NCBI GenBank assembly: GCA_947396885.1
Contig: OX377205.1
Span: 72,636,969-72,700,968 of the forward strand
Source of the DNA: Heligmosomoides polygyrus polygyrus
Taxonomy: Eukaryota; Nematoda; Chromadorea; Rhabditida; Heligmosomidae
Length of the DNA stretch: 64,000 nucleotides
Direction of reading: 5' to 3'
This document shows positions 55,866-64,000 of the stretch, one piece after another (within the stretch, counting starts at the first letter, position 1; every line of letters begins with the position of its first letter). Below the pieces are notes generated by a model, which saw only the letters and a program-made list of their open reading frames with translations, was not told where the DNA came from and ran no database searches. The position numbers and the translations under genes were made by a program.

Positions 55866-56246
55866 CCCTTCTGGAGGGTCAGCTTTGGAATCCCGTACTA
55901 ATTAAAGCGCCAATGATGACCAGCAGCGCATCCGCGCTGAGGTTTGGGCACTTTGGCGCGTTGACACACTTTTTGCTCCTTGCCGAACTCGCTACCTCCC
56001 TTAGAGTTTCGCTTAGTAGCGCGAAGTCCGAAAAGCCACTTTCTAACATTTAACATTTATTGCATTTACATTCAGTGCACGAAACGATAAGCATAAATGT
56101 TATTAGTATTTAACGTTGGTCCTGGGCGGATCGCCGTCTTGCAGGGCGATAAGCGATGGGACGAGCAAGGAGAACCCCTTCTCCTTTCGCATCGCTCTAA
56201 AAAAAAATCAACAGCGCGATTCCATCGAGGCGACAGGAAGTATATA
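55866..56246. other. no gene recognised
   Basis: GTAGCGCGAAGTCCGAAAAGCC near 56018 is repeated in diverged form near 56632 (GTAGCGTGAAATCCGAAACG). Nothing else identified. Confidence 0.35.
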
Positions 56247-56624
56247 CGAAGTCTTAAGGCCTCCGCATACTTTTGCGGCAAAGTGGCAGTCCTATCCTCA
56301 ACCACAGGAAAGGCACGCAGAGGTTACCTCCGCCGGCGAACCATGTCGAGAAATACCATACCACAGTCGCATCCCTTTGCAGAAAGATGTTTGGCAACGG
56401 TGGCGGCGGCATTCTGTGCGTCCGACCACAGCGGGAATCGACTAGAACACAGAAAGAAGGAGGGGAAGCGACAAAAGCAATAGGTTCCGACAAAAAGAGT
56501 ACAGTGCCTCTACTGCGTGCCACTTGCTGCTAGCGAGACCAAGTGTCCGTGAGCGGAGCGCTTCACAAGTTTTGAAGCCCGTCGCCAGCCGTTTGCCGCA
56601 AAAGTGTGCAAAGGCCTTTAGTGT
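56247..56624. mobile_element. small inverted-repeat element
   Basis: AAGGCCTCCGCATACTTTTG at the left is mirrored by CAAAAGTGTGCAAAGGCCTT at the right, about 30 bp in total including GCGGCAAA. The interior has no recognised gene. Confidence 0.6.
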
Positions 56625-57106
56625 TCACTTGGTAGCGTGAAATCCGAAACGCCGCTAACTAAACTTACTTCAACTTACTTGCAAATTTGTAGATCACTGT
56701 CCTGTTGTCCGAGTATACATTTGTCCAAGTATCATTCCATTCACTGCATCGCCTTGCTTACTATGAAGGGTGCTCGTAGCCAGAAGCACAAGGCAATCTT
56801 CTTGATTTAGCAAGTGCAGCCGATGCAGATGGGCAAGCCAGACGAGTAATATGGCAGCCTGTGTGGGCTCGAGACTGTAGGTAGTATACCCGTGAGAGAG
56901 AATCTGTGGTTCAGTGGAATTCGAATGAAGGAGACCGCAGAAAGAACAGAGAAGACAACCAACCTTTATATTTGAGACAATATACGAGACCATAGCAGGG
57001 GAAACCGGATCGTCGGCACGACGATACTCTGGCCCCCGAAACAGCACGACAAATCGCAACTCAAACAATTTAAAGACGGTACAAGCACATGGTATGCACA
57101 AATGTA
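56625..57106. other. unidentified
   Basis: A minus-strand open frame (56694-57101) has no recognised motif. Confidence 0.3.
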
Positions 57107-57300
57107 TTATCGTCGTTGAAGTGGTTGTTGTAGGCGTTGTCGACGGCGTTGTCGTCGGGTTGTCGTCGGCGTTGTCGTCGGCGTTGTCGTCGGCGTTGTC
57201 GTCGAATTAGTGGGCGAAGTCGTCTTGAGGGGGGGGGGGGGGTAGCTGCGGGGCGCTAGGGGGTGGAGCTCTACTGTGATGGCAGGGAATTCTGATCCGG
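57107..57300 (-). repeat. GTTGTCGTC tandem repeat and 15-G tract
   Basis: GTCGTCGGCGTT-type units (57118-57212) followed by a G run (57229-57242). On the minus strand they encode Thr/Pro repeats joined to the Gag-like frame, so they may be a low-complexity Gag linker. Confidence 0.75.
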
Positions 57301-57690
57301 GCCACAATTCCCACACTTCACCTCACAGGGGTCCAATGCTCCCCCTTCAAGCACCTCAAGCATAGGTGCAGTTGGGCCGCTTTTGCGGTTAGGGAGACAT
57401 GGTCGGGGAAACGACTGCAACGGCTGGAGTAATGGCCACCTCGATCTCTTCTAAGGAGCAGAAGAGACATGACGACTTTGGAGTCGTATGCTCCCAAAAT
57501 CGTCTGGATGGCTCTCTCCATAGCCTCCAGCCCCTTGACGGCCTTTTCGATTGTCTCAACTCGGGAGGCAACAGTGCCGAATCCAACGGATCGTCGTAGC
57601 TGTCGAGGTCGTAGAGATCGTCGTAGCTGTCGAGGCTGCATATCGATATTGGACGAGCTCATGATGATAACTGGACAGTTGCTGAGCTTA
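57301..57690 (-). pseudogene. Gag-like zinc-knuckle fragment (BEL/Pao-type)
   Basis: The minus strand reads VASRVETIEKAVKGLEAMER, then SKVVMSLLLLRRDRGGHYSS and RCSRFPDHV, and then LHLCLRCLKGEH with, across a frame break, KCGNCGPDQNS. The RDRGGHYSSRC..FPD..CLRCLKxEH pattern is that of nematode BEL/Pao Gag, with two Cys-rich knuckles. It is truncated and frameshifted. A duplicated RQLRRSxRPRQLRRS occurs upstream. Confidence 0.55.
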
Positions 57691-58199
57691 ATTCGGGTTC
57701 GTTCACATTTTCCTGATTCTTTGTCAAACAAGTTGATTGATCCACATTGGGCTTCATAAATCCGGTACGCTAAGATGAAATAATATGGAAATCCAGGTAA
57801 ATGGTTAATGTATTTTATGTATTTCATGCTGGTTATTTAAGTGAATATGTCATCATGCTAGCGTATAACAAGTTGATGTTAACTTTTAATTTAGATATTT
57901 GGTTGTTTGTCCTTCAACAACAGCATAATAGTCTTAGATAGTCTAAGGCAGAGTATTTGGATATTGACAAAGTGTTCATTAAATGTAATTTAATTTCATT
58001 ATCTACTTGGTCAACGACTAAGTGAAACTAACACGTTGACGACCTTGAGTGGGCATATATAAACTTACCTCTTCATTTTCTACATAGGCCATCATCGCAG
58101 TCGATTAAAATGAACTACACTTCTTGATAACCGGTCATGATAATCACACGTACTGATAACTTGATTTGATAACAACTTAACAGATCTTGACTTAAAAAA
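57691..58199. other. no gene recognised
   Basis: AT-rich; CATATATAAAC near 58056 looks like a TATA box and could be from an LTR, but no LTR pair was found. Confidence 0.3.
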
Positions 58200-58480
58200 C
58201 AATCTAGAAGTTGAATACTTGGCTGGCAAGGCAAATGCCGTGGCCGATGCTCTTTCTAGAGGCGCTGCACAGGTGCTCTCCGGGCGAACCACCTGTGAGC
58301 CCCGAAAAAGAGGCTGTGGTGGCCCATCTTGCAGAGCAGTCCTTGTGGATAGAGGAATTGCGAACAGACCCAGCCTGCAGCTCTGTCCTAGCAAGGCTGA
58401 GGACGTTACATCGAACGTCCAAATAAACGAACTCTCATACTGGTGCCAGACGGTCTGCGTGGTTTCGCCAAAGTGGTAGC
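58200..58480 (+). pseudogene. Ty3/Gypsy Pol fragment (RNase H end)
   Basis: VEYLAGKANAVADALSRGAA is the invariant GKxNxVADALSR motif that closes the RNase H domain of Ty3/Gypsy Pol. In another frame EAVVAHLAEQSLWIEELRTD and SSVLARL continue toward the integrase. A frameshift separates them and the integrase core is missing. Confidence 0.75.
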
Positions 58481-58493
58481 TCCAGCTCAGAAT

Positions 58494-59180
58494 GTCACCA
58501 TATTCAGCTAGAAGGAGCTAAGAAACGCCATACGAGCAGTTCGGAACTTCAAGGATCTGGAAGTGTGCGTTTTCGCGAGCCCCACATCAGAGACTCCGTT
58601 CGACTCCGGTGAATGGCAAGCATTTGCCATGGTTATGACGTCGGCAGCTAGACTATGCGCGAAACTCCTGGAAACAGAATCGGAAGGACACCTTCGACAC
58701 CTTCAAGGTGATTAGAGGCGAAGCAGCAGCTATGCGAAACAACGTGGTGACGATGTTCACGGCGGTGCCGTCACTAAACGAGCCGTTTGCCTCTCTCGGA
58801 GAGAGCATCCGAGCGACATCGCATTCCGTCTACCCTACTGCTATGGCCAAGTCCTTCTTCGCTGCAATAAAGGAATACGTCGCACCACACGTAAGAGATG
58901 GAAGTCTGCTCCAGATGTTGGACGAACCGATCAGCCGCGTCACTGTGTATCGAAACCGCAAACGAGAACTGAGGAACGACGATGACACTCGCCAAGGATC
59001 GTCTGCTGGACCATCAAGAAACGTCGACACGCAGGACAGGCAAGGAGGAAATCGAGACGGCCGCTTCGATTGGAGTTCGCGCCGACTCGGACATTCGAGT
59101 TCGACTACCCGAACAGTCTCCGCCCAACCACGCCCCCTTCAACAGAATGGCAACTGTAGTTGCAAACACAAACAGTGGTT
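58494..59180 (+). pseudogene. Gag-like coding remnant
   Basis: A 197-residue open stretch begins at 58708, with upstream pieces in other frames (SGEWQAFAMVMTSAARLC). It has helical, capsid-like regions (SFFAAIKEYVAPHVRDGSLL) then a basic Arg/Asp-rich tail. Lying next to the Gypsy-type fragment it is probably Gag. Family uncertain. Confidence 0.4.
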
Positions 59181-59560
59181 GCTATTCTGTTGCAACAGCA
59201 ACAGTGTGTTGTATGTTGTTCAACTGCTTTTTCAGGGAATTCGTTCCTTAGAATGGCACTCGAGTGCAGTGCAGAGAACTGTGTTCCAGTGGTTTCCATG
59301 AAGGCTGCTTCATAAAGCAGTCGGAAACGTGGTTGTTTGGTTTTGTTTCGCTTAGTTGCCTTCTGTCGGCGCTATACCCCAAATTCTGCTCCCTTTTTCT
59401 TTCCTAGAGAGTCCTGTTGAACGCATTTTTTGCAAACGTCTCCCCTTCAGGCTACGAAAGCGTTTTTCTTTCTACTGAGTGTTGAACCTCTTTAGATTTT
59501 CACCCTAATAGAGGACTTGAAGCGGAACGGAAGCTTCGTGACCTTGGCCGTCAGCCAAGG
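59181..59560. other. no gene recognised
   Basis: Flank of the Gag-like stretch; nothing recognised. Confidence 0.35.
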
Positions 59561-59561
59561 A

Positions 59562-59595
59562 GCGGAATTTCATCACTTCAGTGATGAAATTCCGC
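59562..59595. repeat. 34-bp palindrome (minimal MITE?)
   Basis: GCGGAATTTCATCACT pairs perfectly with 59580-59595 across a TC. The flanks GACCTTGGCCGTCAG and GACTTTGGCCGTCAG (59540 and 59606) form a direct repeat around it. Confidence 0.7.
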
Positions 59596-59639
59596 CCTCG
59601 TGACTGACTTTGGCCGTCAGCAGCCAAGTCATAATGGCT

Positions 59640-60274
59640 CTGGTCCTCGCTGAGCTGGTTGTGCAGACGGGCAATTAGCTAAGGTAGGTCTTTTCTGCAG
59701 TCTTAAATGTATGCGTTTATGTCGGTACGTGGTAGTAGCAGAGGAGCTTTCGCATTTTCAGTGTATTGATAATCTCATTGTTTCTTGTTTTAAGTCTAAA
59801 GCTACTGCCTAATAGTCATTTCTTAGGGTTCCATATTCTCTACATCCACTGCCACTATAGCGAGTTACTTTTGCCACGTGCCCCTTTATTTTTTTTTTTG
59901 CTTTGTTTTCGTGGTTATTGCTATGACCCAGGATCAATATCAAATACGACGGTCTATTGATTGTGTTCCCATATGCCTTTTCTCAAAGCTGCATAAAATT
60001 ATTCGGAGACTACCTAAGACAACCCAGATTCCTGCATTGCTCGCTTCTGCCATTCTGGCGCACAGCTGAGACAGTTGGTTCGTGAGGAGAGAAAGCCTTT
60101 CTCAATTTTTCATTGATATTTCATTGAAACGAAAAGAAGTTGAAAACATTGTTCAATGTGTGATCGCATTTTTTGAGTGCAAGTGTGAGTATAGACGGGG
60201 GGGGGGGGTTAGCCAGTATTCTTTTTAATTGGCAGTTTATTCTAGTAAATGACGTTCCTATTAGCGTGTTCTGG
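59640..60274. other. no gene recognised
   Basis: Contains a T run near 59888 and a G run near 60199-60208. Confidence 0.35.
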
Positions 60275-60505
60275 TAGTTACTCGTTACAGCGAGTATACA
60301 CCTCAGGTAGATTTTCCCGTTAGGCCTTGTTCAGTGTGTGCGCGACATGCGACGCGGTACATGCGCAGTGGCCCAAATTGATCGAGCGACGCGATTATTC
60401 AATTCGGCCACTACACATGGCATCGCGTCGCGCGTCGCGCGCACACTAAGCAAGGCCTAACGGGAAAATCTACCTGAGGTGTATACTCGCTGTAACGAGT
60501 AACTA
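60275..60505. mobile_element. 231-bp inverted-repeat MITE
   Basis: TAGTTACTCGTTACAGCGAG at the left is mirrored at the right end. The arms are perfect for more than 50 bp through TTTTCCCGTTAGGCCTTG. Inner GCGCGAC/GTCGCGCG blocks extend the pairing. No coding capacity. Confidence 0.85.
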
Positions 60506-60828
60506 AATTTTTCAGAGTTGTTGCATTTTGATCAATGTGCGTCTTGTAAAAATGAAGAGCCATTTTGTTTTATTGGCACTAGTGTACTTAGTGTACCGCA
60601 CTAAATCTTGTTCAAAATAGGTCTACTAGGGGTAATCTACCATGGGAAGAACGGATATCATAGTAGTTTTTTGCGGAAATGTCTTATAAGCACGCTATAT
60701 TAAGCTCGGATCACCCAAGGCCTTGCGAAATAGGTTGGTAGGGGACACAGTCTCCGCCCCCTGCCAGCACGCATTCGCGGCCGCCTCCAGGGGGGGGGTT
60801 ACCATTATACCTTTGTCCTTGGGAAAAA

Positions 60829-61006
60829 ATTTCGAATTTCGAATGATCGAATAATATTCGATTTTCAAAATTTCGAATTTCGAATGATCGAATAATATTC
60901 GATTTTCAAAATTTCGAATTTCGAATGACCGAATAATATTCGATTTTCAAAAAGTCGAATTTCGAATAATCGAATTTCGAATAGTCGAATATTCGAATAA
61001 TCAAAT
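60829..61006. repeat. TTCGAA satellite, left end of copy 2
   Basis: Same near-palindromic units as 19379-19555. Confidence 0.85.
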
Positions 61007-61839
61007 GAACACTATTATTTACTGTCGTCACCCAGTGGTTGACATTTAATTATTTTTTATTACCCACTGTGAAGGAAATGGATGGCTGCTCCATCCATTT
61101 CCTTTACGAGACCAAAGGACAATAACAGCGGTATAATGGCAATGAAGAACGCTTTGCTTCCCTAAGAATTCGTGCACCGAGAAGAGAGAAACACCTTGGG
61201 TAGGCAGAGCTAGATTGTTATAGGTCTTTCTCTATAGGTTGCTGTCTTTCCTTATGTTATAGCGAAGCTTCTAGGTGGTAAAAGAATGATTATCATGAGC
61301 GGAGAAATGACAAAAAGGCGATCTGGCGCAGAAAGGGCGCACTGGAGTCTCATGAATGGCATTCAGTTTGTGTTCTAGCTCCGTTGAAGAGAAACGGACC
61401 CGTGTTGGAATCTAATCTGACAAGACACTACAACTTGGACAGTGTTAGAGCGAAAATGGGGATGGCTCACTTTCATAGGAAACGGAGTATGACTGGCTCT
61501 TGTACTCCATAGCCATTGCTCTTCCTCTCTTCTTCAACGTCTTTACTGGCAGAAAGCAGGAGCTTTCTAGGCCCCTGAAAGTCCTACCTCCCTACCGCAG
61601 CCCCTTCGGCTCTAATCGTTTCCTTGTTGTAACTGGGGTAGAAATACAAAACAAAGATTCTCCCGTAGTATACTGAAGGTAAAAATATCTGTGTACAGGC
61701 ATAACCCTAATCACTTGCGATTCACGTGAATGGCCACAGCACGCTCGATGGCCGTTTACAAGGAAGCAGGTGCGCAGCGGAGGGCCGCGCCTGCAGCGCT
61801 TACTTCGCGTCAACTCACAAGGGAGGTCAATGAACCTCT

Positions 61840-62664
61840 CGTGGGAATCTTATAAGTGACTTATTGAGCGCTGTGGAGGATTGTCCGAGAGGCACCCCAG
61901 TGGTTTAAAACTGAATGCAGCTAAGGATCATTTTATTTAACGAATTTACCGAATTTACCTTTTTAACGCGAAAATTTTTCGTTAAGGAGTGGTCGTTAAA
62001 AATTTACCGAAAAAATTTAACGCACACCCCTGCTACCCATCGCCTCCCCACCGCTCTCTGCTAATCGAAGGTTTAGGGACTTGTACTCCCACAACTCCGG
62101 AGATCGAAAGCAGGTTTCGCCCAAACGTCGTCTAGAGGGCTAATTGAGGTGCTGATCGCAAATCTAGTAAACGTTTTCGCGTGATCGCGTGATTCCACAT
62201 TTTCATGAGTGATCAAGTTTATCAGTTTGAGTACATAGAATCGCTTTCTTCACCTACATATGTGATCAGACTTGCTTTCCAGTCTTCGACTTTGAGATGG
62301 AAAGTAGTGCACGAAAAATGGATAATTTAGAAAAAGAAATGACAGATTCATGGCAGCAGCCTAAATAATTTCCTAAGGCGAGGAAAGGACGAAATCAGTG
62401 GTCATGACAACACCATCCTTACTCACGAACACACACTATGAAATATCGTAAGCGGCCAAATTGTCGAAATTGGATACCATATTCGTGCTCAGCATCCAAA
62501 ATAACAGTACAGGCGATGTTTGGGCGAAAAAATCGACCTCCACTCCACTTTTGGAGTCACAATAGTACAACGCGGCCGGTTATTCTGCACATTTTCTCGT
62601 CGCCTATTGTGGTCGACGGTAACACCGAACGCGGTCGGCCAATGGCTCCTTTGTCCACTCATAA
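61840..62664. other. interior of copy 2, no gene recognised
   Basis: GAATTTACC and AAAATTT repeats near 61940-62010; otherwise featureless. Confidence 0.35.
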
Positions 62665-62787
62665 AGGTTAGCCTTTTACTGACTTTCTACGTTGTCGTTC
62701 TCTTGGTCTCTTAGCCTCTTGAATGGGCTCCTGCAGAATGAAATGGCATTTGGGAGGGTAGTTTCTCAAATGACTTCGACTTTTCCA

Positions 62788-62823
62788 GGCTCTGAAGAAG
62801 GCGACAACGCCGAAACGTCAGCC
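62788..62823 (+). ncRNA. hammerhead-ribozyme-like motif (best copy)
   Basis: GGCT (62788-62791), CTGAAGA (62792-62798, exact CTGANGA consensus), one extra A (62799), a hairpin GGCG-ACAA-CGCC (62800-62811), GAAAC (62812-62816), GTC (62817-62819) and AGCC (62820-62823). GGCT and AGCC pair as stem I. Every conserved block of a hammerhead core is present and in order. The extra A between the first block and stem II, and a stem III that is only two bases from each strand, mean activity would be doubtful or require dimers. An alternative hairpin pairs AGCC with the GGCT downstream at 62848-62851. Confidence 0.5.
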
Positions 62824-63068
62824 GAAATAAAGCCTTGTACCAATCTTGGCTACGCTAAACAAACTACTGGACTATTGCAACAAGCAATATGTATGGTCAT
62901 TTTGGAAATCTCCACGGGAAGTTCATTGACTTCTCTTGTCAGATTACGTACACACAATTCGGCGCACTTTGAGCGACGCGCGAAACTCAAACATCGTTTT
63001 TTATCATAAGGTCAGACTCCCCTGGTTTTCGAAGAAGAGTGCCACTAATTTGTTAAGAGATTGATAAA

Positions 63069-63478
63069 GAATATTCGAATATTCGACTATTCGAATATTC
63101 GATGTTCGAAGCCTTCGAATATTCGAATAAACGAATATTCGAATATTGGCCACTTTCGAATATTCGAATAAACGAATAATTCGAATATTGGACTTTCTCG
63201 AATATTCGAATAATCGAATAATTCGAATATTGGACTTTCTCGAATATTCGAATAATCGAATAATTCGAATATTGGACTTTCTCGAATATTCGAATAATCG
63301 AATAATTCGAATATTGGACTTTTTCGAATATTCGAATAATCGAATAATTCGAATATTGGACTTTCTCAAATATTCGAATAATCGAATAATTCGAATATTG
63401 GACTTTTTCGAATAGTCGAATATTCGAATATTCGAAATTCGAATTTATTCGAAATTCGACTATTCGAAATTCGAAAAG
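63069..63478. repeat. TTCGAA satellite with a 42-bp minisatellite
   Basis: About six copies of a 42-bp unit (TTCGAATATT, GGACTTTCTC, GAATATTCGAATAATCGAAT, AA) lie at about 63180-63415, flanked by simpler TTCGAATA repeats. Since 42 is a multiple of three, repeating open frames appear on both strands; they are not genes. Confidence 0.9.
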
Positions 63479-63500
63479 GACAAAGGTATAGTTACCATAG

Positions 63501-63829
63501 TATGCCGTGGCGTGCAGGCGTGGCGACTAGATACAGACTGCGAATGTAAATGCTGTCTTATCTCCTTGTTTCGATTACAGATTCAGGTCTTATTTTCTTC
63601 CGAATTGGGCAAGAAAGGGAACTCTAAGACGAAGGCTATTTTAATACGGGTGTGCTAGTGTACCCACACCCCGGAGTCCTTTCCCCTGCCAATTTTGTGC
63701 CCAACTCCGTTCACGCGGAGCTTTCAAGGCTTCTCGAGATTTCAAGGCTTTTGACCTGGCTAACCTCTGCTTCAGGCTAGAGACGGCGAAATAGCGTGCA
63801 TCAGTAGTAGACGCACACTGCGACTCTTA
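63501..63829. other. no gene recognised
   Basis: Between copy 2 and the right inverted repeat; nothing recognised. Confidence 0.35.
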
Positions 63830-64000
63830 CCAGCGAGCGCTATTTTGCAAGGTTTTGGGCGATTCGAGCTTAATGTAGCGGGCTTATAAGGCATTTCCGC
63901 AACAAAAAAAAAACGAGTATGATACGAAGTTCTTCCCATGGCAGATTACCTCTAGTAGACCTATTTTGAACAAGATTTAGTGCGGTACACTAAGTACTAG

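Larger units (their letters stand above)
60810..63500. mobile_element. TTCGAA-satellite composite element, copy 2
   Basis: TATACCTTTGTCCTTGGG at the left is mirrored as GACAAAGGTATAG at the right. The left half (to about 61830) and right half (from 62936) match copy 1 at 19360-20700 and 25940-26110. A GGAAATGGATGG hairpin (about 61073-61105) lies in the left half. The interior carries a hammerhead-like motif region shared with 16020-16225. Copy 2 lacks the LINE found in copy 1. Confidence 0.75.
60579..64000. mobile_element. large inverted-repeat element running off the window
   Basis: The left end (60579-60760) and the last 170 bp of the window (63830-64000) are inverted copies: CTTAGTGTACCGCACTAAAT, CAAAATAGGTCTACTAG, CCATGGGAAGAAC and TTAAGCTCG blocks are all mirrored. 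The second TTCGAA composite lies inside. The right boundary may extend beyond the window. Confidence 0.75.

Noticed and set aside
63004..63415. Long open frames on both strands with repeating NIRIIRLFEYS peptides.
   Set aside because: They are translations of the 42-bp TTCGAA minisatellite, whose length is a multiple of three.
63180..63415. CRISPR-like array (regular 42-bp period).
   Set aside because: There are no unique spacers; the whole unit repeats. The DNA is eukaryotic.

Overview
The window reads as repeat-rich DNA from a nematode, most likely a strongylid-like (clade V) worm. The evidence is RTE- and CR1-type LINEs, many mariner remnants, a piggyBac copy, a Gag-like zinc knuckle, introns of about 61 nt ending in TTTCAG/TTTTAG, and a possible trans-splice acceptor. 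This is inferred from element families and gene structure, not from a species marker. No rRNA, convincing functional tRNA gene or CRISPR array was seen. Almost all recognisable coding sequence belongs to mobile elements.

Layout. 0-2.1 kb: Tc1/mariner remnant, a tRNA-like SINE and a 5'-truncated RTE-A LINE. 2.8-8.3 kb: a decayed piggyBac element into which an intact, full-length RTE-A LINE (ORF 5029-7944) has inserted, flanked by a 13-bp duplication. 8.3-12.1 kb: RTE-B fragment, two mariner pseudogenes, and between them a small spliced gene (10316-10598) for a 73-residue single-pass membrane protein. 14.1-16.2 kb: a foldback element with arms of about 0.9 kb. 16.9-18.2 kb: a possible multi-exon gene abutting an inverted-repeat transposon. 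19.4-26.1 kb: a composite element with TTCGAA satellite ends; an RTE-B LINE with a tRNA-like 5' head sits inside it, and its 3' junction has become a tandem triplicate. 26.3-28.3 kb: two long direct repeats. 30.1-31.2 kb: mariner. 32.2-40.4 kb: one CR1-like LINE on the minus strand, split by an RTE-C LINE, a foldback element and at least one further insertion. 40.9-43.9 kb: a palindromic element of about 3 kb. 44.1-49.4 kb: RTE-A, RTE-B and mariner remnants and a second foldback copy. 50.0-51.4 kb: GC-rich element. 51.4-54.3 kb: a degenerate SF1 (UPF1/DNA2-like) helicase gene. 54.5-59.2 kb: duplicated segments and BEL/Pao-like and Gypsy-like fragments. 60.3-64 kb: inverted-repeat elements, including a second TTCGAA composite.

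The genes do not form a pathway; the window is a record of nested transposition. The most unusual signals are (1) a repeated motif at 31957, 62788, 16148 and (minus strand) 14098 that carries the conserved blocks of a hammerhead ribozyme, with one extra A; (2) an RTE LINE whose 5' end, directly against its target-site duplication, is a tRNA-like sequence with A and B boxes; (3) the TTCGAA satellite-ended elements, which also carry tRNA-like segments; and (4) the tandem triplication across a LINE/host junction.
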